Shown piece by piece: positions 25,558-34,433 of a stretch of DNA of 64,000 nucleotides; the stretch's first letter is position 1; every line of letters starts with the position of its first letter. The notes below the pieces were generated by a model. The model saw nothing but the letters and a program-made list of their open reading frames with translations. It was not told the DNA's origin and did not search any database. The position numbers were made by a program, and so were the translations under genes. Source of the stretch: CAVWQV01 sp963757115 (GTDB lineage: Bacteria; Pseudomonadota; Alphaproteobacteria; Acetobacterales; Acetobacteraceae); the NCBI GenBank assembly GCA_963757115.1, contig CAVWQV010000001.1:558001-622000 (forward strand). The letters are read 5' to 3'.

Positions 25558-26142
25558 ATGAGCGACACTGAAGACGCAGTTGTTGCCGACGGGCGCGAGC
25601 CGCCGCGGTTATTGCGGCGCTATCTCGAGGAGGTACGCCCGGCACTTGCGCGCGAGTTCGGCTACTCGAACCAGATGCAGGTGCCGAAGCTCGAAAAGAT
25701 CGTCATCAACATGGGCGTCGGCGAGGCGGCGGGCGACCAGAAAAAGCTCGATGCGGCAGTCGCGGATCTCGCGCTGATCGCCGGGCAGAAACCGATCAAG
25801 ACCACGGCGAAGAAGGCGATCGCCGCATTCAAAATCCGCGAAGGCTTGCCGATCGGCTGCAAGGTGACGTTGCGCAAGACCAGGATGTACGAGTTCCTGG
25901 ATCGCCTGGTGACGGTGGCGCTGCCGCGGGTGCGGGATTTCCGCGGCATCCCGCTGAACAAGGGTTTCGACGGGCGCGGCAACTTCGCGCTCGGCATGAA
26001 GGAGCAGATCGTGTTCCCGGAAATCAATTACGACCGGGTCGACCAGGTGCGCGGCATGGACATCGTGTTCGTCACGACCGCCAAGACGAATGCCGAGGCG
26101 AAGGCGTTGCTGAAGAGCTTCGACCTGCCGTTCGCGGCCTAA
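25558..26142 (+). CDS. rplE: 50S ribosomal protein L5
   Basis: L5 binds 5S rRNA and forms the central protuberance. ATG 25558 gives 194 residues; the first 15 or so are an acidic extension beyond the usual 179-185. The core motifs KLEKIVINMGVGEAAGDQKK and GNFALGMKEQIVFPEI are intact. Confidence 0.97.
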   Translation: MSDTEDAVVADGREPPRLLRRYLEEVRPALAREFGYSNQMQVPKLEKIVINMGVGEAAGDQKKLDAAVADLALIAGQKPIKTTAKKAIAAFKIREGLPIGCKVTLRKTRMYEFLDRLVTVALPRVRDFRGIPLNKGFDGRGNFALGMKEQIVFPEINYDRVDQVRGMDIVFVTTAKTNAEAKALLKSFDLPFAA

Positions 26143-26215
26143 AGGACAACGCGTTTGGAACACCGCCGGGATCGCACGTCGATGCCCGGGACAGGTTCCG
26201 GAGGTAGCAGACAGC

Positions 26216-26521
26216 ATGGCCAAGACATCGCAGGTTAACCGGAACGCGATGCGCGAGCGAATGACGGCGCGGGACAAAAGCAAGCGCGCCGCGCTCAAGG
26301 GGATTGTGATGGATCGCACGCTGCCGGTCGAGGACCGGTTCGATGCGACCCTCAAGCTCGCGCAACTACCGCGCAACGGTGCGGCGGTGCGGGTGCGCCT
26401 ACGCTGCGCGGTCACCGGTCGCTCGCGGGCAAACTACCGCAAGTTCAAGCTGTCGCGCATCGCGCTGCGCGAGCTTGCGAGCTCGGGGCAGATTCCCGGC
26501 ATGGTCAAGGCGAGCTGGTAG
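26216..26521 (+). CDS. rpsN: 30S ribosomal protein S14 (zinc-free form)
   Basis: S14 completes the 30S head. The 101-residue protein is the long C-minus form: it lacks the CxxC pairs of zinc-binding S14. It contains RCAVTGRSRANYRKFKLSRI and ends GMVKASW. An AGGTAGC-type purine stretch precedes the ATG. It is 73 bases after rplE. Confidence 0.97.
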   Translation: MAKTSQVNRNAMRERMTARDKSKRAALKGIVMDRTLPVEDRFDATLKLAQLPRNGAAVRVRLRCAVTGRSRANYRKFKLSRIALRELASSGQIPGMVKASW

Positions 26522-26536
26522 GGGAGGCGGATTCGA

Positions 26537-26936
26537 ATGTCTCTTTCCGACCCTTTGGGTGACATGCTGACCCGCATCCGCAACGCGCAGCGGGCGCGCC
26601 ATACGATTTGTGTCGCACCGGCGTCGCGGCTGCGCGCCAACGTGCTCGACGTACTGAAGCGGGAAGGCTTCATCCGCGGCTACGCCGCCGAGGAGCTGCG
26701 GCCCGGCGTCGCGCAGCTCCGCATTGAGCTCGAAGTACACTGAGGGCGAGCCGGTCATCAAGGAGATCAACCGCGTCTCCAAGCCCGGCCGGCGGGTCTA
26801 CTCGAAGATCAAGGAGCTGCCGCGCGTCTACGCCGGGCTCGGCGTTTCCATCATCTCCACGCCGCGTGGCGTGATGAGCGACGCCGAGGCTCGCGCCGCC
26901 AATGTGGGCGGCGAGGTCCTGTGTCGGGTGTTCTGA
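26537..26936 (+). CDS. rpsH: 30S ribosomal protein S8 (one single-base insertion)
   Basis: S8 is a key 16S rRNA assembly protein and represses the spc operon in Escherichia coli. As sequenced, the frame ends in TGA at 26743. An extra G at 26732 explains this: removing it changes the stretch to QLRIELKYTEGEPVIKEI and continues to a normal C-terminus (STPRGVMSDAEARAANVGGE). The restored length is 132 residues, the standard S8 length. Because the gene is essential, a sequence error is the likely cause. Confidence 0.94.
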
Positions 26937-26963
26937 TGCCGCGTGTTTTGACGGGAGCGGGTC

Positions 26964-27497
26964 ATGTCGCGGGTAGGTAAGTATCCGGTCGCCATTCCGG
27001 CCGGCGTGCAGGTTGCCGTTGCTGATGGCCGGCTCACGGCCAGAGGCCGGTTGGGCGAGCTGTCGATGCCGCTCAGCCCCCATGTGCAGGCGGCGGTCGA
27101 AGGCGACCAACTGAGCGTAGCGCCGCGTGGGGATGCGCCGGAAGCACGGGTGATGTGGGGCACGACGCGGGCGTTGGCTGCCAATCTGGTGCAGGGCGTC
27201 TCTGCCGGGTTCTCGCGTTCGATGGAGATCACCGGCACCGGGTTCCGCGCCGCCGTGCAAGGCAAGAACCTGGTGATGAACCTCGGCTACTCGCACGACG
27301 TGGTGTATCCGGTGCCGGAGGGCATCAAGATCACCTGCGAGCGGCCGACGGCGGTCAAGGTCGAAGGGACGGACAAGCGTCTGGTGGGGCAGGTGGCGGC
27401 TGAGATCCGCGGCTTCCGCCCGCCCGAGCCCTACAAGGGCAAGGGCGTGCGCTACACCGATGAGACGATCCGCCGCAAGGAAGGGAAGAAGAAATAA
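26964..27497 (+). CDS. rplF: 50S ribosomal protein L6
   Basis: L6 lies near the sarcin-ricin loop. The 177-residue protein begins SRVGKYPVAIPAGVQV, contains GYSHDVVYPVPEGIKI, and ends with the conserved RGFRPPEPYKGKGVRY segment and a basic tail. The stop overlaps the rplR start by one base. Confidence 0.98.
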   Translation: MSRVGKYPVAIPAGVQVAVADGRLTARGRLGELSMPLSPHVQAAVEGDQLSVAPRGDAPEARVMWGTTRALAANLVQGVSAGFSRSMEITGTGFRAAVQGKNLVMNLGYSHDVVYPVPEGIKITCERPTAVKVEGTDKRLVGQVAAEIRGFRPPEPYKGKGVRYTDETIRRKEGKKK

Positions 27498-27859
27498 TGG
27501 CCGGCAACGTCGAACTGCGCGAACGCCGGCGCAAGCGGCTGCGCTACCAACTGCGTCGCAAGGCGGGCGGGCGGCCGCGCTTGTCCGTGTTCCGGTCGGG
27601 CAAGCACATCTACGCCCAGGTGATCGACGACGGCGCCGGCCGCACGCTGGCCGCGGCATCATCGATCGAGAAGGCGCTCCGCGACTCGCTGCCGACCGGG
27701 GCTGACAAGGGCGCTGCTTCGGCGGTCGGCAAGCTGATCGCCGAGCGAGCCTCGGCCGCGGGCGTCACCCAGGTCGTCTTCGACCGGGGTTCCTATCTTT
27801 ACCACGGCCGCGTCAAGGCGCTGGCCGAGGCCGCCCGCGAAGGCGGGCTGGCGTTCTAG
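27497..27859 (+). CDS. rplR: 50S ribosomal protein L18
   Basis: L18 binds 5S rRNA with L5. The 120-residue protein carries RLSVFRSGKHIYAQVIDD and the C-terminal DRGSYLYHGRVKALAEAARE, both canonical. Confidence 0.98.
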   Translation: MAGNVELRERRRKRLRYQLRRKAGGRPRLSVFRSGKHIYAQVIDDGAGRTLAAASSIEKALRDSLPTGADKGAASAVGKLIAERASAAGVTQVVFDRGSYLYHGRVKALAEAAREGGLAF

Positions 27860-27869
27860 GGGATCGGTT

Positions 27870-28457
27870 ATGGCACGTGAGCCGAGAGACGGCGGCCGTG
27901 GCGGGCGCGATCGCGATCGCGACGGCGGCGACGACATCATCGACAAGCTGGTCACGATCAACCGGGTGGCGAAGGTGGTGAAGGGCGGGCGGCGGTTCGC
28001 CTTTGCGGCGCTCGTGGTGGTAGGCGACCAGAAGGGCCGCGTCGGCTATGGTGCCGGGAAGGCGCGCGAGGTGCCGGAGGCGATCCGCAAGGCGACCGAG
28101 CGCGCCAAGCGCGCCATGATCCGGGTGCCGATGAAGGAAGGGCGCACCTTGCATCACGATGTGCGCGGCCGTTTCGGGGCTGGTGAGGTGATCCTGCGCT
28201 CGGCCTCGGCCGGCACCGGCATCATCGCCGGCGGCCCGCTCCGCGCCGTGTTCGAGACGCTCGGCATCGGCGACGTGGTGGCGAAGAGTCTTGGCAGCCG
28301 CAACCCGCACAACATGATCAAGGCGACGTTCGCCGGGCTGTCGCAGTGCGCGAGCCCGCGCGCGGTTGCGTCGCGGCGGGGCAAGAAGGTCTCTGACCTG
28401 CTCGGCCGCCGCGAGGGGCCTGCGGTGCCGGTTGCGGAGACGCCGGCCGATGTCTGA
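27870..28457 (+). CDS. rpsE: 30S ribosomal protein S5
   Basis: S5 affects accuracy and mRNA entry. The 195-residue protein has an Arg/Asp/Gly-rich N-terminal extension (about residues 1-28), then the RNA-binding fold VTINRVAKVVKGGRRFAFAA and GAGKAREVPEAIRKA. The C-terminal GSRNPHNMIKATFAGL segment is normal. It overlaps rpmD by eight bases. Confidence 0.97.
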   Translation: MAREPRDGGRGGRDRDRDGGDDIIDKLVTINRVAKVVKGGRRFAFAALVVVGDQKGRVGYGAGKAREVPEAIRKATERAKRAMIRVPMKEGRTLHHDVRGRFGAGEVILRSASAGTGIIAGGPLRAVFETLGIGDVVAKSLGSRNPHNMIKATFAGLSQCASPRAVASRRGKKVSDLLGRREGPAVPVAETPADV

Positions 28458-28641
28458 CCGCAAAACGGTGCGGGTGACGCAGATCGCATCCGCTGCCGGC
28501 CGCAAGCCCGGCCAGCGCGAGACGCTCGTCGGTCTTGGGCTGAACAAGATCCGCCGGACGCGCGAACTTGAGGATACGCCCGCGGTGCGCGGGATGATCC
28601 GCAAAGTCGCGCATCTCGTGCGGATAGAGGAGCGGGGCTGA
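28450..28641 (+). CDS. rpmD: 50S ribosomal protein L30
   Basis: L30 is a small 50S protein. ATG 28450 lies inside the end of rpsE and gives 63 residues, the usual length. The segment RETLVGLGLNKIRRTRELED followed by VRGMIRKVAHLV is diagnostic. A longer in-frame start inside rpsE is rejected. Confidence 0.96.
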   Translation: MSDRKTVRVTQIASAAGRKPGQRETLVGLGLNKIRRTRELEDTPAVRGMIRKVAHLVRIEERG

Positions 28642-28642
28642 G

Positions 28643-29149
28643 ATGAAGCTCAACGAATTGCGCGACAACCCGGGGTCCCGACTCAAGTCGAAGCGCCTCG
28701 GGCGCGGCATCGGCTCCGGAAAGGGCAAGACCTCGGGCAAGGGCGTTAAGGGCCAGAAGGCCCGCGAAGGCGTCGCGCTGAACGGCTTCGAGGGCGGCCA
28801 GCTGCCGATCTACCGGCGGCTGCCGAAACGCGGCTTCGTCAATATCTTCCGCAAGGAGTACGCCCCGTTGAACATCGGCGCGCTCGCACGTGCGATCGAG
28901 GCCGGGCGGATCGACCCGGCGCAGCCGATCGACGAGGCAGGCCTGCGCGCAGCAGGACTGGTGCGCGGCGGCAAGGTGGCGGGCGTGCGCCTGCTCGGCG
29001 AGGGACGGATCACGCGGGCGGTCACCATCACCGTGTCCGGGGCGTCCGCCTCGGCGATCGCGGCAGTGGAAAAGGCTGGCGGCAGCGTCACCACGACGGT
29101 GGCCAAGGCCGGGTCGACGCCAGGCTCGGCTCCGGAGGCGAGCGCCTGA
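28643..29149 (+). CDS. rplO: 50S ribosomal protein L15
   Basis: L15 is a late 50S assembly protein. The 168-residue protein contains KRLGRGIGSGKGKTSGKGVK and GFEGGQLPIYRRLPKRGF. It ends in a short Ala/Ser/Gly/Pro-rich tail, milder than those of L3 and S17. secY follows after 121 bases. Confidence 0.97.
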   Translation: MKLNELRDNPGSRLKSKRLGRGIGSGKGKTSGKGVKGQKAREGVALNGFEGGQLPIYRRLPKRGFVNIFRKEYAPLNIGALARAIEAGRIDPAQPIDEAGLRAAGLVRGGKVAGVRLLGEGRITRAVTITVSGASASAIAAVEKAGGSVTTTVAKAGSTPGSAPEASA

Positions 29150-29202
29150 CTCTGCGCCGCAGGTCGTGATAATGAGGGGCACGACACGCGCCCCACCCAG
29201 CC

Positions 29203-29243
29203 CTCCCGCAGGGAGTGCACCCGTAGCGAAGCGGGGCCGGGTG
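29203..29243 (+). repeat. Small inverted repeats in the rplO-secY spacer
   Basis: CTCCC-GCA-GGGAG (29203-29215) is followed by CACCCG paired with CGGGTG (29218-29243). The composition resembles the palindromes after rplA and rpoC. It may be a degenerate member of the same family or a weak attenuator before secY. Confidence 0.3.
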
Positions 29244-29270
29244 AGCGCCTAATTCGACGGGAATAACCCA

Positions 29271-30608
29271 ATGGCCTCAGCGGCCGAACAGCTCGCGGCG
29301 AACCTCAACCTCGGCGTTTTCTCGAAGGCGACCGAACTCAAGAAGCGGATCTGGTTTACGCTCGGAGCGCTCGTCGTGTTCCGGCTCGGCACCTACATCC
29401 CCGTGCCCGGCGTGGATGCGACCGTGATGGGCGAAATGCTGCGCCAGCACGGTGGCGGCATCCTCGGCATGTTCGACATGTTCACCGGCGGCGCACTCGG
29501 GCGCATGACGGTTTTCGCGCTCAACATCATGCCCTACATCAGCGCCAGCATCATCGTGCAGCTGATGTCGGCGGCGATCCCGACGCTGGAAACCCTCAAG
29601 AAAGAGGGCGAGGCCGGGCGCAAGAAACTCAACCAGTACACGCGCTACCTCACCGTGCTGATCGCCATGTTCCAGTCCTACGGCATCTCCGTCGGCCTTG
29701 AGAGCATGCACGGCTCGTTCGGCTCGGCGGTGATAGACCCGGGTTGGTTCTTCCGCATCTCCTGCATGGTGACTTTGGTGGGCGGGACGATGTTCCTGAT
29801 GTGGGTGGGCGAGCAGATCACCGCCCGCGGCATCGGCAACGGCACGTCGCTGATCATCATGGCGGGCATCGTGGCGAACCTGCCGCATGCGCTTGCGACC
29901 CTGCTCGAGATGGGGCGCACCGGCGCGCTGTCGACGTTCTTCATCCTGCTGTTCATTGTGATCGCTGTGGCGGTGGTCGCCTTCATCGTGTTCATGGAAC
30001 GGGCGCAGCGGCGGATTGTCGTGCAGTACCCAAAACGGCAGGTCGGCACGCGCATGTTCGGCGGCGACTCGACCCACATGCCGCTCAAGATCAACACGTC
30101 GGGCGTGATCCCGCCGATTTTCGCGAGCTCCATCCTGCTGATCCCGGCGACGATATCGGGATTTTCGGCCAACGGTCCGGGATGGCTTCAGACGATCGCC
30201 GGCCAGCTCGCGCACGGCCAGCCGCTGTATATGGCGCTCTACGCCGCCATGATCATCTTCTTCTCGTATTTCTACACGGCGGTCGTGTTCAACCCACAGG
30301 AAACCGCCGACAATCTCAAGAAATACGGCGGCTTCATCCCGGGCATCCGTCCCGGCGGCAACACCGCCGACTACTTCGACTACGTGCTGACGCGGCTCAC
30401 CACCGTCGGCGCGCTCTACCTTGTGGCGGTGTGCCTGCTGCCGGAAATCCTGATCAGCCGCTACGGCGTGCCGTTCTACTTCGGCGGCACCAGCCTCTTG
30501 ATCATCGTGTCCGTTACCATGGACACTGTGACGCAAATCCAGTCCCACCTGCTCGCGCATCAATACGAGGGGCTGATCCGCAAGGCCAAGGTGAGGGGAC
30601 GCCGATGA
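29271..30608 (+). CDS. secY: Preprotein translocase subunit SecY
   Basis: SecY forms the channel of the Sec translocon in the inner membrane. The 445-residue protein has ten hydrophobic segments by inspection. Diagnostic stretches are RLGTYIPVPGVD near the N-terminus, MPYISASIIVQLM, the cytoplasmic loop YPKRQVGTRMFGG, and NPQETADNLKKYGGFIPGIR. It closes the spc cluster, and adk follows after ten bases. Confidence 0.98.
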   Translation: MASAAEQLAANLNLGVFSKATELKKRIWFTLGALVVFRLGTYIPVPGVDATVMGEMLRQHGGGILGMFDMFTGGALGRMTVFALNIMPYISASIIVQLMSAAIPTLETLKKEGEAGRKKLNQYTRYLTVLIAMFQSYGISVGLESMHGSFGSAVIDPGWFFRISCMVTLVGGTMFLMWVGEQITARGIGNGTSLIIMAGIVANLPHALATLLEMGRTGALSTFFILLFIVIAVAVVAFIVFMERAQRRIVVQYPKRQVGTRMFGGDSTHMPLKINTSGVIPPIFASSILLIPATISGFSANGPGWLQTIAGQLAHGQPLYMALYAAMIIFFSYFYTAVVFNPQETADNLKKYGGFIPGIRPGGNTADYFDYVLTRLTTVGALYLVAVCLLPEILISRYGVPFYFGGTSLLIIVSVTMDTVTQIQSHLLAHQYEGLIRKAKVRGRR

Positions 30609-30618
30609 GAGGGCAGGG

Positions 30619-31282
30619 GTGAAGCTCATCCTTCTCGGCCCGCCAGGGGCAGGCAAGGGCACGCAAGCAAAGCGCCTCGAGGATCGCTACGGCATCGCAC
30701 AGATCTCGACCGGCGACATGCTCCGTGCGGAGGTCGCCGCGGGCAGCCCGATCGGGCAGGAAGCCAAGGCCGTGATGGAAAGCGGCGCGCTCGTCTCTGA
30801 CGACATACTGGTGCGGATGCTGGCCTCTCGGATCGAGCAGCCTGACTGCCGCCAGGGGTTCATCCTGGATGGGTTTCCGCGCACCGTGCCGCAGGCCGAG
30901 GCACTCGACATCATGCTCGCGGCCAAGCACACAAAGCTCGACGCCGTGATCGAATTGCAGGTCGATACGGCAACGCTGGTCGAGCGCATCGCCGGACGGT
31001 TCACCTGCGCGAAATGCGGCACGGGATACCACGACGTGTTCAAGCGCCCGCGGGTGCCGAGCATCTGCGACGTGTGCGGATCGACCGAGTTCGTCCGACG
31101 CCCCGACGACAAGCGCGAGACGGTAGCCGCGCGAACTCGAGGCCTATCACTCGCAGACCGCGCCGCTACTGCCGCATTACCGCGCCGTCGGCGTGCTTCG
31201 GACCGTAGACGGGATGGCTCCCATCGACGACGTTACCCGCCAGATCGAGGCGGTGCTGGACGGCATCGAGACGCGGGGCTAA
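30619..31282 (+). CDS. adk: Adenylate kinase with zinc-type lid (one single-base insertion)
   Basis: Adk interconverts AMP, ADP and ATP. GTG 30619 is followed by the P-loop GPPGAGKGT (residues 8-16). The lid carries four Cys (130, 133, 150, 153), a zinc-binding form. As sequenced, the frame shifts after ETVAAR because of an extra A at 31134-31135 and runs on to 31476. Removing it gives RLEAYHSQTAPLLPHYRAVG and a stop at 31282, for 220 residues, the normal length. The break is probably a sequence error. Confidence 0.93.
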
Positions 31283-31320
31283 GTCAAGCCCTTCGATCAC
31301 CGAAATTTGTTCGGACGGCG

Positions 31321-31349
31321 TTGACAGGCACATGTGATCGGAGTAGTTG
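31321..31349 (+). promoter_or_regulatory. Candidate promoter for rpsM-rpsK-rpoA-rplQ
   Basis: A perfect -35 TTGACA (31321-31326) is followed after 17 bases by TAGTTG (31344-31349), a weak -10. It lies in the 172-base gap between adk and rpsM, a logical place for an internal promoter of the alpha operon. Confidence 0.5.
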
Positions 31350-31454
31350 CCCCGTTCGCCCGTTTTCCGAACGGAAATTTTCGCGCACATGCCTGGATTG
31401 TCGCGGCTCCGGCCGGCGCGCCGGGCGTGTCGCGCCATTGGCAGGAGTGAGCGT

Positions 31455-31832
31455 GTGGCGCGCATCGCCGGTGTAAACATCCCGACCAACAAGCGCGTGG
31501 CGGTGAGCCTGCGCTATATCTACGGCATCGGCCCGTCCAAGGCCCAGAGCATCTGCACGCAGCTCAGGATTCCTGATGAGCGGCGGGTCAATCAGCTCAG
31601 CGACGACGAGGTGCTGCGGATCCGTGAGCTGATCGACCGGGAGTATCGGGTCGAGGGCGACCTCCGTCGCGAGGTCGCCATGAATATCAAGCGGCTGATG
31701 GACCTCGGCTGCTATCGTGGTCTTCGGCACCGGCGCGGTTTGCCGGTCCGTGGGCAGCGGACCCATACCAACGCCCGCACCCGGAAGGGCAAAGCGGTGG
31801 CGATCGCCGGCAAGAAGAAGGTGACGAAGTAG
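31455..31832 (+). CDS. rpsM: 30S ribosomal protein S13
   Basis: S13 bridges the subunits from the 30S head. GTG 31455, with AGGAG eight bases upstream, gives a 125-residue protein starting VARIAGVNIPTNKRV. The C-terminal basic segment RGLPVRGQRTHTNARTRKG is conserved. An upstream ATG would add a non-conserved extension and is rejected. Confidence 0.96.
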   Translation: MARIAGVNIPTNKRVAVSLRYIYGIGPSKAQSICTQLRIPDERRVNQLSDDEVLRIRELIDREYRVEGDLRREVAMNIKRLMDLGCYRGLRHRRGLPVRGQRTHTNARTRKGKAVAIAGKKKVTK

Positions 31833-31898
31833 CTTCGGCACTCCAGGCGGCAAAACCGGCCGGCTTCGGGCGGCCTCGATCGAGACAGGACATTCAGC

Positions 31899-32294
31899 AT
31901 GGCGAGACCCGCCACCACGACGCGCACGCGAAAGAAGGAGCGCAAGAACATCTCGTCCGGCGTCGCCCATGTCGCCGCGACCTTCAACAACACGGTAATC
32001 ACCATCACGGACGCGCAAGGCAACGCGATCGCCTGGTCGTCTTCCGGCAGCCAGGGTTTCAAGGGCAGCCGCAAGTCGACACCCTATGCCGCGCAGGTTG
32101 CGGCGGAGGACGCTGGAAAGAAAGCGCGGGAGCACGGGATGGAAACGCTCGAGATCGAGGTGAGCGGCCCCGGGTCCGGGCGGGAAAGTGCGCTGAGGGC
32201 GCTGCAGACGGTCGGCTTCGCGATTACCGCGATTCGCGACATGACCCCGATACCGCACAATGGTTGTCGCCCGCGCAAGCGCCGGCGGGTCTAG
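31899..32294 (+). CDS. rpsK: 30S ribosomal protein S11
   Basis: S11 lies on the 30S platform. The 131-residue protein contains GVAHVAATFNNTVITITDAQ and ends with the invariant DMTPIPHNGCRPRKRRRV. It lies 66 bases after rpsM and 66 bases before rpoA. Confidence 0.98.
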   Translation: MARPATTTRTRKKERKNISSGVAHVAATFNNTVITITDAQGNAIAWSSSGSQGFKGSRKSTPYAAQVAAEDAGKKAREHGMETLEIEVSGPGSGRESALRALQTVGFAITAIRDMTPIPHNGCRPRKRRRV

Positions 32295-32360
32295 ACAGAA
32301 AGGAGCGGGCGAGCACCCGCGCTTGGCGCTCCGGCGCTGGGCGGGCCATGCCCATTGATC

Positions 32361-33392
32361 ATGAAAAACACAGCGATCATCCAACGGAACTGGGAATCTC
32401 TGATCCGGCCGGAGAAGCTCGACGTCGAGCCCGGGGCGGACCCTGCGCGCACCGCGACGGTCGTCGCGGAGCCGCTCGAGCGCGGCTTCGGCATGACGCT
32501 CGGCAACGCGATCCGGCGCATCCTGCTTTCGTCCTTGCAAGGCGCCGCAGTGACAGCCGTGCAGATCGACGGCGTGCTGCATGAGTTCAGCAGCATCGCC
32601 GGCGTGCGCGAGGACGTCACCGACATCGTGCTCAACATCAAGCAGCTCGCACTCCGGATGCACGGCGAGGGCCCGAAGCGCATGACCTTGACCGCGACCG
32701 GCCCCGGCGAGGTGCGCGCGAGCCAGATCCAGGCCGGGCACGACATCGACATCATGAACCCGGACCTCGTGCTATGCACGCTCGACGACGGCGTGCGGCT
32801 CGGGATGGAGTTCACGGTCAGCCTCGGCAAGGGCTACGTGCCGTCCAGCGCGAACCGGCCGGAGGACGCGCCGATCGGGCTGATCCCCGTGGACGCGATC
32901 TACTCGCCGGTACGCCGTGTGTCCTACAAGGTGGAGCCGACGCGCGTCGGGCAGGTGACGGACTACGACAAGCTGCTGCTCACCGTGGAGACCAATGGCG
33001 CGGTAACGCCCGAGGACTCGGTGGCGCTTGCCGCGCGCATCCTGCAGGATCAATTGCAGCTCTTCATCAATTTCGAGGAGCCGCAGCAGATCCGCGCCGA
33101 GGAGGTGCACGACGACCTGCCGTTCAATCGCAACCTGCTGCGCAAGGTCGACGAGCTCGAGCTGTCGGTGCGGAGTGCGAACTGCCTCAAGAACGACAAC
33201 ATCGTGTACATCGGCGATCTGGTGCAGAAGTCGGAGCAGGAGATGCTGCGGACGCCGAACTTCGGCCGCAAGTCCCTGAACGAGATCAAGGAAGTGCTCA
33301 CCAACATGGGCCTTACCTTGGGTATGACCGTGTCGGGCTGGCCGCCGGAAAACATCGAGGATCTGGCCAAGCGGCTGGAAGAGCCTTTCTAA
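32361..33392 (+). CDS. rpoA: DNA-directed RNA polymerase alpha subunit
   Basis: RpoA dimerises to start polymerase assembly and its C-terminal domain contacts UP elements and activators. ATG 32361 gives 343 residues; the TTG two codons earlier is less likely. The N-terminal domain shows GFGMTLGNAIRRILLSSL. The C-terminal domain shows RSANCLKNDNIVYIGDLVQ and RTPNFGRKSLNEIKEVL. Confidence 0.98.
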   Translation: MKNTAIIQRNWESLIRPEKLDVEPGADPARTATVVAEPLERGFGMTLGNAIRRILLSSLQGAAVTAVQIDGVLHEFSSIAGVREDVTDIVLNIKQLALRMHGEGPKRMTLTATGPGEVRASQIQAGHDIDIMNPDLVLCTLDDGVRLGMEFTVSLGKGYVPSSANRPEDAPIGLIPVDAIYSPVRRVSYKVEPTRVGQVTDYDKLLLTVETNGAVTPEDSVALAARILQDQLQLFINFEEPQQIRAEEVHDDLPFNRNLLRKVDELELSVRSANCLKNDNIVYIGDLVQKSEQEMLRTPNFGRKSLNEIKEVLTNMGLTLGMTVSGWPPENIEDLAKRLEEPF

Positions 33393-33443
33393 TCGCAGTT
33401 ATCGGCTGCATTCCCATGCTGCGTCGGAAGTAAGGATAGTTTC

Positions 33444-33860
33444 ATGCGACACGGCGTTGCCGGCCGGAAGCTCGGCGTCACGTCCAGCCATCGTCAGGCG
33501 ATGTTCCGCAACATGGCGGTGGCGCTCATCAAGCACGAGCAGATCACCACCACGTTGCCGAAGGCGAAGGAGCTGCGCCCGGTCACGGAAAAACTCATCA
33601 CGCTCGGCAAGCGCGGCGGGCTACACGCGCGGCGGCAGGCGTACGCGCAGTTGCGCAACGACGTCATCGTCTCCAAGCTGTTTGACACCTTGGCCGAGCG
33701 TTATCGCGCCCGCGCCGGCGGCTACACGCGCGTGCTGAAGGCGGGCGTGCGCTATGGTGACGCGGCGGACATGGCGGTGATCGAGCTGGTCGACCGCGAC
33801 CCCGCCGCCAAGGGCCAGGACAGCGGGCCGGTCGAGGAGCGCGACGAGGACGAGGATTAG
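33444..33860 (+). CDS. rplQ: 50S ribosomal protein L17
   Basis: L17 is the last gene of the alpha operon. The 138-residue protein begins MRHGVAGRKLGVTSSHRQAM and contains TLPKAKELRPVTEKLITLGK. The last 15 or so residues are acidic. A toxin-like frame on the other strand runs antisense across much of this gene; that overlap is considered spurious. Confidence 0.97.
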   Translation: MRHGVAGRKLGVTSSHRQAMFRNMAVALIKHEQITTTLPKAKELRPVTEKLITLGKRGGLHARRQAYAQLRNDVIVSKLFDTLAERYRARAGGYTRVLKAGVRYGDAADMAVIELVDRDPAAKGQDSGPVEERDEDED

Positions 33861-34433
33861 CGCTGAGGCGTAGCCCCTGACCCCGCATTCCTTAAATCGG
33901 CGTTGGAATCGCGCCGGGCTCGCCGTGTGCAAGGCCAGCCCGGCTGTCAAGGGGGGCTCTTTTACCCGGTTGCGGGCTACGGGGGGCTTGCTTCCTAGAA
34001 CGTGGGCGAGTGTAGCTGAAGCTCTTGGAGCGAACGGATTGGCGATCTGCACGCCGCCCCACACGAAGCCATCCTGCATGTCCTCTGATAACAGTACCAT
34101 GCATCCTGAGCTTGCCGCCGTTGCAAGCACCACGGCATCCCAGATGCTCAAGCCGTGATTGGCCGCGAGGTCTATTGCTGAAACCATGACGGCCGGCGAT
34201 GTCGCGATCAGCGGGAAAGTTTCGCGCCAAGCAAGGACGGCGGCTCTGGCTTCATCGGCAGGCCGGTGCGTCTTGCGCACGAGGACGTTGTAGAGTTCGC
34301 CGAAGGCTTGGGCGGGAAGGAGGATTTCGTGATGTCGAACCTTCCGCAGGAGCATGAGGGTCTCGGCCCTCCGGTGTTCGCCGTTAACTCCCTCGGCGTA
34401 GGCCAGGATGTTCGTGTCGAGCGCTATCCTCAC
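33621..34433 (-). CDS. VapC-like PIN-domain toxin (over-long frame; domain covers only the first ~140 residues)
   Basis: The N-terminal part is a PIN-domain ribonuclease: RIALDTNILAYAEG carries the first catalytic Asp, with acidic residues again in SIWDAVVLATAASSG and LLSEDMQDGF. The GTG start overlaps the antitoxin stop by four bases. The PIN fold should end near IANPF, about residue 130. The frame instead continues another 130 or so residues and runs antisense through rplQ, which is not credible as a conserved domain. A stop has probably been lost by an indel, perhaps near the C6 run at 33951-33956 (given on the minus strand). The functional gene probably ends near 33.9-34.0 kb. Confidence 0.7.
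   Translation of the reverse strand: MRIALDTNILAYAEGVNGEHRRAETLMLLRKVRHHEILLPAQAFGELYNVLVRKTHRPADEARAAVLAWRETFPLIATSPAVMVSAIDLAANHGLSIWDAVVLATAASSGCMVLLSEDMQDGFVWGGVQIANPFAPRASATLAHVLGSKPPVARNRVKEPPLTAGLALHTASPARFQRRFKECGVRGYASALILVLVALLDRPAVLALGGGVAVDQLDHRHVRRVTIAHARLQHARVAAGAGAITLGQGVKQLGDDDVVAQLRVRLPPRV

Noticed and set aside
26741..26743. Premature TGA in rpsH as a selenocysteine codon
   Set aside because: The S8 sequence continues in a different frame after the stop, so recoding UGA would not restore S8; a one-base insertion does.
30619..31476. 286-residue adenylate kinase with a novel C-terminal domain
   Set aside because: The extra sequence follows a one-base insertion, has no Adk features and reads into rpsM; the corrected protein ends at 31282 with normal length.
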